From Lindgomyces ingoldianus (taxonomy: Eukaryota > Ascomycota > Dothideomycetes > Pleosporales > Lindgomycetaceae), in NCBI RefSeq assembly GCF_010093535.1, contig NW_022985213.1, forward strand, positions 164,705 through 217,262: DNA of 52,558 bases, written 5' to 3'. Under the pieces are notes generated by a model. That model saw only the letters and a list, made by a program, of their open reading frames with translations, searched no databases and had not been told where the DNA came from. A program made the position numbers and the translations under genes. Each line of letters opens with the position of its first letter. Within the stretch, counting starts at the first letter, position 1. Positions 20,992 to 30,560 of the stretch are shown in pieces.

Positions 20992-21120
20992 AGAAACAGA
21001 ATATAAAGTTAAACACATTATAAGTAATTAAAAGAACTAAAAAGAATTCCTAGTAAAATAAAAAGGGTAGCCTACTAGTAAAAACACATAGAAGCTACCT
21101 AAGAATTTGCAGAACGCGCA
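20992..21120 (+). pseudogene. Chromodomain of gypsy C
   Basis: ETEYKVKHIISN, then KEFLVK*KG*PTSKNT and LPKNLQNA matches the chromodomain pattern (acid-Y-V-E-I ... LVKWKGY ... TWE ... NL). Both aromatic Trp positions now read as stops (TGG to TAG). Chromodomains at the end of chromovirus integrases steer insertion to heterochromatin, which would fit finding this element among silenced repeats; that link is inference. Confidence 0.8.
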
Positions 21121-21885
21121 GCTGTTAGTACAAGGGTACCTTTAGGCTTGTCTAAAAAAAACTAGCTAGGCAACAAGGCACCTATATTAAAAGGAACAGC
21201 TATGTTATTACTAGATAGCAGCAGCCTTTAGAGACAAGTCCTAGCTAATAAAGGCTAAGGAGGGGAGCAGCCCTCTGCCTTAGCCTTAAGGGCTTCTATT
21301 TTGTCTAGGGAGGAGAGATCCCCCTCTAAGTATTTTGCACAACAAGCCTCTAGTAGGTCTAGTAATTTTTAGATATAATCCTGTTTAGAACGCTTCTTAT
21401 CTCTCTCTGCCTCTATCTTCTTTTGTAAACAAAGCTGTTCCTAAATTTGCTAGGATCTCTCTTCCCCTAGCTCTTAGTTATAGACTAACAGCGCGTGATC
21501 CTAAGTCTAGGAAGCCTTAGCAGAGCAAAGAAGTTTCTCTCTCTCCCTCTTTAGGCGTTTCTACGCAGTGTTAGACACAAAAGTGTTGCATCTATTATTC
21601 TTCTTTACGCACTTAACACACCTGTCTAAAGACAGCGTTAAAACACACAGTGACCCTGAGGATTAGTAAGCGCTGCAGGGCCTTATCTTTGTCTAACAAA
21701 GAGGATTGAAACAGAGAGCGGCGCGAGAGTGACGGGACAAACAAGACTAGCGAGCTATTTAGTATAAAGGAAGTAGATGTTAGAGACGCCTTTTAGCAGG
21801 TGGATGCGCACTTTATAAACAAACTCTTACTAACACAGTTGTGTGAGCAGAGCGGCGAGGACGCTGCTAGGGAGGAGGGGCAGCG
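21121..21885 (+). other. Gypsy C 3' region and PPT
   Basis: About 0.75 kb between chromodomain and 3' LTR with no frame I recognise. It is richer in CpA and GC toward the end, so RIP is lighter. A purine-rich tract (GGGAGGAGGGGCAGCG, 21870-21885) touches the 3' LTR and is the probable plus-strand primer. Confidence 0.7.
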
Positions 21886-22500
21886 TGTTACAGTCTACGG
21901 TTGGACCAGCGTAACTCCACCGGCAGTGCTCCACAATCTAGCTGAGTTAAGGAAGGGCTTGCTTACAAACTAGTTAGAGGACACAGAAGCAGCGCAGCTG
22001 CCTTTAATTATAGAAGAATGCGTTGTCTAATAAGGAAGAAAACGCTAGAACTAAGCAAGCTTAGCGCGTTAGAACAAGCTAAGACAAGCTAGTAACAGGA
22101 CTAGTTATAGAAGCTTGTTAGAACTCGCTAGAGCTCCCCTTAGCGCATTATGCACATGTATATAGTTTCCACATTAAACAACCTTTAGAAGGCGTGTTTA
22201 ATGTTTAGTTTATTCTCTACATAAACTAAGTAGCATTTAGCTTTCTAAAGAGCTGCAATACTATTTATATATCTTGCACTATATATACCTCTAATTCTGT
22301 CCAACAGGACTGTTTGACCTGGCCTCCATACCGCCGCACACAGGGCAAACCACGATCCGGTCACTCTACCTCCCTCTAATAGCCCAATAGCCTGTACGTA
22401 GGTCTGTACACCCTACTAGATTGGCCCCTATCATTCGTCCAACTCCCCCCCCTTGGAATAATAAAAGACCCGAGTGCTTCTAGGAAGCAAGGATTGTAAC
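21886..22500 (+). mobile_element. Gypsy C 3' LTR
   Basis: It begins TGTTACAGTCTACGG and ends AAGGATTGTAAC. Against the 5' LTR nearly all differences are C-to-T or G-to-A, most of them in this copy in the first 350 bp. The final A of the 5' LTR copy is missing or has become the G of the flank. Confidence 0.9.
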
Positions 22501-22869
22501 GCTAACACTAGCTTATATGTAATTATTACTACCTTTTTTAAGACTTTTTTAAACACTTTAACTATAAAAGTTAGTAAACTATTTGTATACTTTTAAATCT
22601 TTATTTTTATAAGTATTAATTATAACTTAAGTTTTAAAGTATTACTTAAAGTTTACAACTACTAAAGCTTATTATATATAAGTAGTAGTAGTAATAAAGT
22701 GCATAACTTTATATTAAGGCTTATTATAACTTATTATAAGTTAAAAGAAACTAATCTAGCGCTTTAAAACCTTTCTTAGATATTACTAAAAGTAATTATA
22801 GCATTATAAGCTGCTTTAAAGCATAGTAGAAACTTTATTTTTATAATATAAGTAATCTAGTTATGTATA

Positions 22870-23900
22870 AGGTTTTTAGCTTAGTGCTTATACACCTTTT
22901 TTAAAAAAGTAAAACAACCTACATTAAGTAGCTATAAAAGGTGTAATAAGTAAAAAAGTATATAAATAGTAATAATTTTATTATCTTTATAGTATTACTA
23001 AAAATAAAGTAAGTTATAGCTTTTATAGCTGTTAATAACTAGTAAATAGTAGCTACTAATAGTACACTTCTTTATATGCATGTTAAAGTGCTTTAACTAG
23101 TCTAGACTAAGCTAATTAGTAGTCTAGCTACACTTAAAGATTATAATAACTTAATTCTAAAGTAGATTTTCCTTTTTATACTAGTTTAAAAAGTAGTTGC
23201 TACTTTAAAAGATAATAAAAAGTAGAATAGCCTACTGCCCTAGATAGCTGTTGTCTACTCTTAGTTACCTAGCTAGACTGCTTTTAGCTGTTTTTATCTT
23301 TTAAACCTGTAATAACTGCTTTAGTAGATATCTAGCTTATTATAAACCATATTTTATTAAAGTTATACATGTTATTATTCTAGATGCTATACTTAGCTTT
23401 AATATTTTTTATAAAGTTAAACTAGCTTTAAATTACTATAAAATTTTTATAAAAAGCTTTTTTATAGTTATACTTACACTTAAACTTTACTTTAAGCTTT
23501 AAGTAACACTTAATAAATATATTAAGCTAGTTTATGCTAATATAGCTTATATTACACTTAGTGTGTAAAGAATTAGCTATATTAGCTATAGCTACTAGCT
23601 AGAGGGGAAATCCTTGCGTATCTAGCTTAAGTATGTGCTAAATAATTACCTACTTCTTATTATTATCTAGCTTTTATAAGTTAGCTATATAATTAGCTTA
23701 GAAAGGTTGTCTAGTGCGTTAGTTACTTATTATTTTTTAAGAGACTCTGTAGATAGCTGCAGCATGTTACTTAAAAAGTGTTATGTCTTATTTAAGAGCT
23801 TAGAGCATAAGCTGCATCTAACATTCTTTTAATACATCTAAGTAGTGTTATTAGAAATGCATTAGTGTAGAAAGAGTAGTGTAGTAGGGTCTTAGTAAAA
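22870..23900 (-). pseudogene. Pogo-like transposase 1, all catalytic Asp lost
   Basis: DDE_1 transposase on the minus strand. The first catalytic block is YNFNK at about 23350-23370 (expected YNFDE). The second is LLVINSYKSYN at about 23010-23045 (expected ILDGHESHN). The third is LLNVGCF at about 22908-22935 (expected PLDVGCF). All three Asp codons read Asn, the change a G-to-A transition makes. A Tc5-type DNA-binding region should lie nearer 23500-23800 but is too decayed to map. The reading needs frame changes between the blocks, so indels are present as well as stops. Confidence 0.8.
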
Positions 23901-23947
23901 GTAAGCAACTTAGGTCTGTAAGCAACTTGCCTATAAAGTACGTTATC

Positions 23948-24660
23948 TCTAATTAATTAAGCTTAGATAACTCTACTTTATATAATAATTAAATTATTTT
24001 AATATTAAGTCTTATATAGCTTTAAAATATGTTAAATCTAAAACTAAAAACATTTTATAAAACCTATTATAGCTATAAATAAGTGAAATTATAAAAATGC
24101 TTTAGCATTAGCAACTTACATGCACACAGCTTAGAAGTTAGCAAAGACCTATATAAAAAAGGCCTAAGATTAGATGTAAACTATAGTTAACTACTACTAC
24201 TAGCTAGTTAACTAAAAAGTTAGTAATATAGTCTACTTAAGTATATAAAACTTAGCTATTTAAAAACCTAGCTAAAAACTATTTAATTAATAAAATAGTT
24301 TTTTTAAAGTACTTAAGTAAGTTAGTAACGTATACTACTTAAACTACTTTTAAAGTTAAAAATATATAATGTTTTTATACTAAAAGTGCTTTATAAAGAC
24401 CTTTAAAAAAACTTTTAAAATAAAAACTTTTAAAACTTTCTAAAATTACTATTAATAAAGTAAAAAAGTAAAAAGTAGAAAAAATACTTACTAGTAAGCT
24501 TTACTAAAAATGCTTAAGTACTAAGTAAAGTAAGTAAGACATAACTTTAATTTAGTTTAGTATAAAGCTTTAAATTTTATAAGTTCTTTTTATAAATTAA
24601 AAGCCTTTTATAATAAGCATTTAAATTAGCTAGAACTTTTAAAAGCTTTATAAAAGTAAA
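23948..24660 (+). pseudogene. Gypsy A integrase end and chromodomain
   Basis: Continuation of the frame broken at 17279. ALALATYMHTAQKLAKTYI, then VYLSIQNLAI and FKVLK*VSNVYYL are typical of the integrase C-terminal part. A chromodomain follows at about 24470-24570 (KVEKILTSKLY, then LKY*VK*VRHNFNLVQY), with Trp positions turned to stops. The minus-strand relative at about 30870-30560 gives the same text. No catalytic role remains. Confidence 0.75.
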
Positions 24661-25834
24661 TTAAAGCTTTTAAAGCTAGTGTAAAGGGCATAAATTACTT
24701 AGTAAATAATAAAGTATAAGCATAAAAAGTTAAATTATATTTATATAAAATATTATTATAACTTAATAAAGAAATTACTTTAAAAAGTTTAATAGTAAGC
24801 TATTAGATAACTTTAGACTTTTTTTCTTCTCTTTTTTTTATTTTTCTTCTTCTTTTCTTTCCTATCTTCTTTTCTCTTCTTTCTTCTCTTTAGACTTCTT
24901 TTAAAACCTCTTTACTTTATCCTTACCTGCCTAAAAGCGCTATAATGTCTACTTAAAAGTTAGACACTAGAGCCTTTAGAGCTAAAACCTAATAAAGCAG
25001 CTTAGTATTTTAGTAGAATAAGGCTACCTAAACACTAGCTATAGGAAGCCTAGCTTACTAACTCTTTATAACCTATGCTACCTGCACTAGGTTTTAAGCA
25101 AACTTTAAAATAGCTTTAAAAGCCTCTTTTTTATTTTTTTTACTGTTTATGTTTTAGGCTGCTACCTATAGCTTAAAATAGCTTTATAAAACTAAAAATT
25201 TCTTCTTATAATATAAAAGAACCTACGCGCGCATTAGTAACTTATACCCTAGCAGTATTAAACTATATTTATATAAAATTATATTTTTTATTATATAAAG
25301 TATAATATTTATATTTTTTTAATTTAAAAGACTAAAAAAAGAACTCTACTTACTAGCTATAAGTAAAAGTATAAGTAGCCTAAAAGCAAATAACTTAAAA
25401 GGCCTCTAAAGAGGCTCTAAGAGGGGGCTAGAGCAGCCTAGTAGGTTGTTTTTAATACTATAATTAGTTAGTAGACTAAGTTATAAAATATTAAGTGTAT
25501 AATAATACTTACATAGTAGAAAATTTACTAATAGCTAAAAAAAAGATTAATAATATTAACTAAACTATATAAGTAAGGTAAGTAAACACTTATTACTATA
25601 AATAATAAATTTACTATGTTAATAATAACTACACTGCTAGTTACTACTAAACAAAAACATTATAATAAAAGTATTATATAGGTATTAGGTTTTTAGTTTA
25701 TTTTTTTTAGTATTAAAAATTTTTATTAAAAGGTTATATGTTATTATATTTTATTTTAAATTAGTTCTAAATCAGCTTTAAACACCTACTATACACTATA
25801 GATAAAAACCATTAGCTTATAAAAGAGGGGGTAG
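24661..25834 (+). other. Gypsy A 3' region and PPT
   Basis: About 1.2 kb between chromodomain and 3' LTR, shared with the family A end at 29310-30560. It includes a long C/T-only tract (about 24815-24900). I recognise no protein in either direction. It ends with the purine tract AAAAGAGGGGGTAG (25821-25834) at the LTR. Confidence 0.65.
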
Positions 25835-26124
25835 TGTAATAATTCTTATAAATTATTCTATTTTAGGTTGCTTAGAACCTATCTGTATTAACTGTATATT
25901 AACTCTAACCCTAACTTAACCCTAACCCCTGCTGTTACCCCTATTCTCTTATGTATTTAGTTGCACCTCTTCTCTTAGCTAGCTTAGTAGTTTTCTAGTA
26001 TCCTACGTACAAGGCCTATAGGTGTTAATAGCATTCCTAGGTCTCTAAGTCCCCACGCACTCCCATATGCCTCTAAGTGGATTCATACCGCATTCAGACC
26101 CATTGTCTTGCCTGCGCCGTTACA
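25835..26124 (+). mobile_element. LTR of gypsy family A (3' LTR)
   Basis: 290 bp, TGTAATAATTCTTATAAATT to CCTGCGCCGTTACA; the same length and ends as 29020-29309 on the minus strand. It contains two to three CCCTAA-like motifs (25910-25930) that the other copy lacks at the same place. The following bases are GCTTC; the matching left duplication cannot be seen because the 5' end is missing. Confidence 0.9.
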
Positions 26125-26221
26125 GCTTCAGCGAATCTCCCCTGCTTAATTACCGCTGTCAGCCTTTCTACAAAATCTAAGGTTATAAAATAAAGGCTTT
26201 TATTAGGAGAGAACATTATTA

Positions 26222-28086
26222 ACGTACCTAACGGGTTGGCCGGCCACACGGGTTGGCCGGCCACTTTTGCTAAGCCCCCACTAAAACCACCCCATTCTCT
26301 CGCAAAACAGCCCACTTTAGCCCTATATAGAGTAATACAACACAAGATATTATTTAGAGTCTACTTTTACTACTTTCTTACATATACGCAAGTTATGCCT
26401 AGTTTAATTACACTGCTTATATTACCTTTAACTTAGCTTACTTTCTTTAGCGTGCACCTGCGTCTTTAGCTTCTTTCTATTACTACGCGCTCTAAACTCC
26501 TTTAGAGTAGTTAGACAAGCTCTATCTTTAACTATTAAAGTTTTTTCTACTTAAATTTACTTTTTTTTATGTAATTTATGTTATGTAGCAGCCTTATTTA
26601 CTGCTTAAAGCTTTATAATCTCCTTTTACACTAACACTAGCTTGTGCGTAATAATTACTGCCCTCTTTAAGACTTTCTTAAAGGCCTTTACTATAAACAT
26701 TAGTAAGCTATTTACATGACTTTAAATTTTTACCTTTATAAGCATTAATTACAACCTAAATTTAAGAGTATTACTTAAAGTTTACAACTACTAGGGCTTA
26801 TTATTAATAAGTAGTAGTAGTAATAAAGTACATAACTAGATGTTAAGGGCTATTTTAACCTATTTTAGGTTAAATAGGACTAAACTAGCACTTTAAAACC
26901 CTCTTTAGATATTACTAAAAGTAATTACTGCATTATAAGTGTGTATAAAGCATAGTAGGAACTTAAGTTTTATAATATAAGTAATTTAGTTACACATAAG
27001 ATCTTTAGCTTAGCGCTTATACACTTTTTTTAAAGGGGTAAAACAACCTACATTAAGAAGCTGTAGAAGGTGTAATAAGTGTAAAAGTATATAAATAGTA
27101 ATAATTTTATTCTTTTTATAGTACTGCTAGAAATTAAGCAAGTAGTAGCTTTTATAGCTATTAATAATAAAAAGCTAATAAGCGCCTATAACTCTTCTTT
27201 TTATATGCTTATTAAAGTGCTTTAACTACTACAGCCTAAGCTTATTTATTGTCTAGCTGTTTTTAGAGACTATAATAACCTAGTTCTAAAGCAGATTCTT
27301 CTTTTTATACTAAGCAAAAAAGTAATAGCAGCCTTTAAAGATAATAAAGAGTAAAATAGCCTACTTTATTATGTTAATGCTTTAAATAACTATTATCTAC
27401 TCTCTATTACTTTACTATATTACTTTTAGCTGTCTTTATCTCTTTAAAGCTATAATAACTACTTTAGTTAATATCTAGCCTATTATAAAGCTTAACTTAT
27501 TAAAGTTATACATATCTTTATCTTAGATACTATACTTACCTTTTATGTTAGCTACTAGGCAAAACTAGCCCTAGATAACCTTTAGATTCTTATAAAGTGC
27601 TCTTTTATAATTATACTTATAATTAAACTTTATTATAAACTTAGAGCAGTGCTTAACCTACATACTAGGCTAGTTTAAGCTAACCTAGCCTAGATTGCGC
27701 TTAGCGCGCAAGGAATTAGCTATATTAGCTACAGCTGTAAGCCTAAAGGGAAATCTGCGCGTAATAAGCTTAAGTATATACTTAACAACTACCTTTTTTT
27801 TAAGCTTAGTTAGATTCCTTAATTTAGGCTAGCATTCTGCTTCTAAAGGCTGTCTAGCGCGTTAATTGCTTAGTGTTGTGTAAGAGACATTATAGATAGC
27901 TATAGTGTGTTATAAGAAGAGTTTTAAGTCTTATTTAAAAGCCTAAAAAGCAAGCTGTATCTAACATTCTTTAGAAGATTTAATCTAGTGTTGTTGTTAA
28001 AGCATTATGTAGATAGGTAGAGTGTGGTGGGGGCTTAGTAAAAGTGGCTGGCTAACCTGTGTGGCTAGCCAACCTGTTAGGTACGT
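26222..28086 (-). mobile_element. Pogo-like DNA transposon 2, uninterrupted
   Basis: 1,865 bp, ACGTACCTAAC to GGTACGT, flanked by TA (26220-26221 and 28087-28088). TIRs are about 63 bp. The left one carries GGGTTGGCCGGCCAC twice (26233-26247, 26250-26264; 17-bp pitch), then TTTTGCTAAGCCCCCAC; the right one has the RIP-altered mirror image. The ends are GC-rich and the interior RIP-mutated. The internal map is collinear with pogo element 1. Confidence 0.93.
26950..28020 (-). pseudogene. Pogo-like transposase 2, RIP-inactivated
   Basis: DDE_1 transposase, minus strand. First block YNFNKLS at 27489-27512. Second block IINSYKS near 27150-27175. Third block LLNVGCFTPLKK at 27028-27062. As in pogo 1, all three catalytic Asp read Asn. 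Upstream (27560-27900) the text shows the helix-rich DNA-binding half with TAG/TAA stops. It is slightly less decayed than pogo 1. Confidence 0.82.
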
Positions 28087-28171
28087 TACAAGTTTTAGAG
28101 ATAATAATTTATTACAAATAAGTATTCTAAGCATAGCTAAGGAGAGAGGAGTTTTATTAGTGTTACAGGCC

Positions 28172-28250
28172 TTGGCGTTTGAATCTAATATAGATTAGCG
28201 CGGTTATATAGTACCATACTAAGCCAGTACGGCAAATGACCGCTACACCA
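28172..28250 (-). other. tRNA-like A-box/B-box pair, possible SINE head
   Basis: On the minus strand TGGTGTAGCGG (28250-28240) resembles a pol III A box and GATTCAAACGCC (about 28185-28174) a B box with two RIP-type changes. The spacing (about 64 nt) is longer than in a normal tRNA. A stem CCGTACT/AGTATGG lies between. Acceptor arms do not pair, so I do not call a tRNA gene; a decayed tRNA-derived SINE is possible. Confidence 0.25.
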
Positions 28251-28361
28251 CTGCTTGGCGTAATAATTCCCCATCTAACACTGTTTTTCCGCCCATACCA
28301 CACACGCGACCTCGGCTCGGAAAATGACCCAAACGCCACTGATTCTGACCCACTAGGTAAC

Positions 28362-28475
28362 AGGCGGCTGCCCCCTGACTTTGCGCGGTTGCTCCCTAAC
28401 TTTAGGCGGTTGCTCCCTAACTTGTGGGCGGTTGCTCCCCAGCTTATGCGCTGTCGCTCCCTAGCAGCTAGGCGG
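28362..28475. repeat. Imperfect GC-rich tandem repeat, 21-25 bp unit
   Basis: About five degenerate units of GGCGGTTGCTCCCTAACTT, first at about 28362, the best pair at about 28402 and 28427. The units differ in length by a few bases. Escaping RIP is consistent with short repeats being below the size that RIP recognises. Confidence 0.7.
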
Positions 28476-28609
28476 CCGACAGCCGTTGTGCGTCTAATAC
28501 GATTTGTGGGTAGTCAACGCGTTCTGACGCGAATAACAAGAAGTCCTACCACCAACACCAGAAAATAACTATATCGTAGTATAGATTCTGGCCTATCCCT
28601 TCTTATGTA

Positions 28610-28916
28610 CCATGTTTTAGCGCGTAATGCACGGCCTCGCGTAATGCACGATTTTAGCAATCCGCGCCTTTTACTTTTAAAGCTCTAGAGACTCACATAA
28701 ATTATAGATTATATAGATTTTTTGTTATAATACTAACTAAATGCTATAGATTCTATTCCTAGCAATAATTTACATGCAATACCTTATAGGGAGGTTAATT
28801 TGCCTGCCACATTAAGTCCTGCCTAATGCTGGCTCCCTCTCTTTATTTAATGCTGCATTATTATTAAAATCCTCTAGCGTACTAGCAATAGGCGTAGGAG
28901 CTTTCTGCTTGCCCTT
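28610..28916 (-). mobile_element. Fot1-like element, one-ended fragment
   Basis: About 307 bp nearly identical to 10035-10340 (left TIR with the paired 12-mers, then the end of the transposase region), preceded by TA at 28608-28609. It is cut off at 28916 by a partial LTR A. Confidence 0.9.
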
Positions 28917-29019
28917 TGTAACGGCGCAGGCAAGACAAAGGGTCCGAATGCGGTATGAATCCACTCAGAGGCATATGGGAGTGCGTGGGGACTCAGAGAC
29001 CTGGGAATACCAATGACAA
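28917..29019 (-). mobile_element. Partial LTR A, 103 bp
   Basis: It repeats the 3' end of LTR A (TGTAACGGCGCAGGCAAGAC, then onward to CAATGACA) in the same orientation, directly before the full LTR at 29020, with a single AAGGG/ATGGG-type difference. It is either the remains of an older LTR A into which the next element inserted, or a local duplication. Confidence 0.8.
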
Positions 29020-29309
29020 TGTAACGGCGCAGGCAAGACAATGGGTCCGAATGCGGTATGAATCCACTCAGAGGCATATGGGAGTGCGTGGGGACTCAGA
29101 GACCTGGGAATACCAATGACACCTATAGGCCTTGTACGTAGGATATCAGAAAACTACTAAGCTAGCTACAGGGGCGAGGTGCGACTAAATACATAAGGGA
29201 ATAGGGGTAACTGCAGGGGACTAGGTTAAGTTATGGTCTAGGCTAATATAGGGACCCTTTAGATAGGATCTAAGCGACCTAATATAAAACAATTTGTAAA
29301 ATTGTTACA
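29020..29309 (-). mobile_element. LTR of gypsy family A (3' LTR)
   Basis: 290 bp; minus strand TGTAACAATTTTACAAATTG to GCGCCGTTACA. The part nearest the low-coordinate end is almost unmutated. It is preceded on the minus strand by the purine tract AAAGGGGGGAGTAG (29323-29310), the PPT. Confidence 0.92.
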
Positions 29310-30560
29310 CTACTCCCCCCTTTATAAGCTAATAGTCTCTATCTATAGTGTTTAGGAAGTATTTAGAACTACTTTTAAACTAATTTAAATAGGATACAAT
29401 AAGTATAACTATCTTAACTAAAATTTCTTATTACTAAGAAAATAAACTAAAAACCTAATACTAATATAATACCTCTATTATAATGTTTTTGTTTAGTAGT
29501 AACTAGTAGTGTAATTATTATTAATATAGTAAATTTATTATTTATAGTAATAAGTGTTTGCTTACTTTACTTATATAGTTTAGTTAATTTTATTAGTTTC
29601 TTTTTTAGCTATTATCTAATTCTCTACCTTATAGGTATTGTTGTGCACCTAACATCCTATAGCTTAGTCTACTAACTAATTATAGCATTAAAGAAAATTA
29701 CTATACTGCTCTACCCCCCTCCTAGAGCCTCTTTAGAGGCGTTTTAAGTTATCTGCCTTTAGGCTGCCTACGCCCTTACTTACAGCCTTTAGGTTAAGTT
29801 TTTTTATTAGTCCTTTAAATTAAAGAAATGTAAATATTACACTTTATGTAATAAAAAATGCAACCTTATATAAATATAGTTTAATACTGCTAGGGTATAG
29901 TTTACTAACGCGCACATAGGTTCTCTTCTATTATAAGGAGGAATTCTTAGTCCTTTAGAGCTATCTTAAGCTATAGGCAGCAGCCTAAAACATAAAGAGT
30001 AAAAAGAATAAAAAAGGGGCTTTTAAAGCTATTTTAAAGTCTACTTAGAACCTAGCGCAAGTAGCGCAGGTTATAAAGAGTTAGGAAGCTAGGCTTCCTG
30101 CAGCTTATGTTTAGGTAGCCTTATTCTACTAAAATACTAAGCTGCTCTAATAGGTTTTAGCTCTAAAGGCTCTAGTGTCTAACCTTTAGGCAGATATTAC
30201 AGCACTTTTAAGCAGCTAAGGACAAGGCAAAGAGGGTTTAGAAAAAAAAAGAAGAGAAAAGAGAAGGGGAGAGAGAAGAAAAAGAAAGGCAAAGAAGAAG
30301 AAAAAGAAAAGTCTAAAGGTGTCTAACAGCTTACTATTAAACCTCCTAAGCAATATGTCTGTAAAGTTGTAATAATATTATGTAAAAATATAATTTAACT
30401 TTTTACTTTTATACTTTATTATTTGCTAAGTAATTTATACTTTTTACACTAGCTTTAAAAGCCTTAATCTACTTTTATAAGGCCTTTAAAAGTCCTAGCT
30501 AATTTAGATGCTTATTATAAAAAGCCTTTAGTTTATAAGAAAAACTTATAAAATTTAAAG
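29310..30560 (-). other. 3' region of family A, non-coding by eye
   Basis: Collinear with 24661-25834. It has a long A/G-only tract on the plus strand (about 30230-30320), which is the C/T tract of the other copy. No recognised protein on either strand. It ends with the PPT at the LTR. Confidence 0.6.

Larger units (their letters stand above)
17699..22500 (+). mobile_element. Gypsy family C, internally deleted, both LTRs present
   Basis: 5' LTR 17699-18314, 3' LTR 21886-22500, about 3.6 kb interior. It encodes a shortened gag joined to RT, then RNase H, integrase and a chromodomain; the rest of gag, protease and the RT N-terminus are absent. A purine-rich PPT precedes the 3' LTR. It inserted into pogo element 1 and is flanked on both sides by GCTAACACTAG (17688-17698 and 22501-22511); the pogo 2 relative has one copy. 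RIP is moderate. Its LTRs resemble family B LTRs at the ends (AAGGATTGTAACA). Confidence 0.92.
17280..23945 (-). mobile_element. Pogo-like DNA transposon 1, split by gypsy C
   Basis: The left end ACGTACTTTATAGGCGAG is at 17280 and the right end mirrors it up to GTACGT at 23945. It is flanked by TA (17278-17279 and 23946-23947). TIRs of about 60 bp hold two 12-mers 17 bp apart, then TTTTGCTAAGACCCTACT. Native parts are 17280-17698 and 22501-23945 (about 1.9 kb). The second pogo element (26222-28086) has the same internal order and is uninterrupted at the gypsy C site. The transposase is on the minus strand. Confidence 0.9.
15130..26124 (+). mobile_element. Gypsy family A, 5'-truncated, with nested insertions
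   Basis: Pieces: 15130-17279 (RT, RNase H, first part of integrase), 23948-25834 (end of integrase, chromodomain, 3' region) and the 3' LTR 25835-26124. The pogo element 17280-23945 sits between, flanked by TA on each side; the minus-strand relative at about 31190-31210 shows the uninterrupted sequence. gag and protease are missing upstream of 15130, where copia E abuts. Heavily RIP-mutated except in the LTR. Confidence 0.85.
28089..28607. other. Low-RIP relic between mobile elements
   Basis: Outside any element I can define. It contains a tRNA-like promoter pair on the minus strand (28172-28250) and a GC-rich imperfect tandem repeat (28362-28475). An open frame of 110 codons (28236-28568, plus) covers the repeat (R-L-L-P-N-F type text) and has no recognised domain. 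It may be the old target sequence that received the neighbouring insertions. Confidence 0.4.

Noticed and set aside
25905..25935. Telomere-like CCCTAA motifs (also TTTAGGGTTAGG near 12332)
   Set aside because: Only two to three imperfect units, inside an LTR and a patchwork joint; no real interstitial telomere array.
26094..26436. Two opposing short frames
   Set aside because: They span the LTR A end and the pogo 2 TIR, so they cross an element boundary.
28874..29077. 67-codon frame, minus strand
   Set aside because: Covers the joint of a Fot1-like fragment and a partial plus full LTR A; it is made by the duplicated LTR end.
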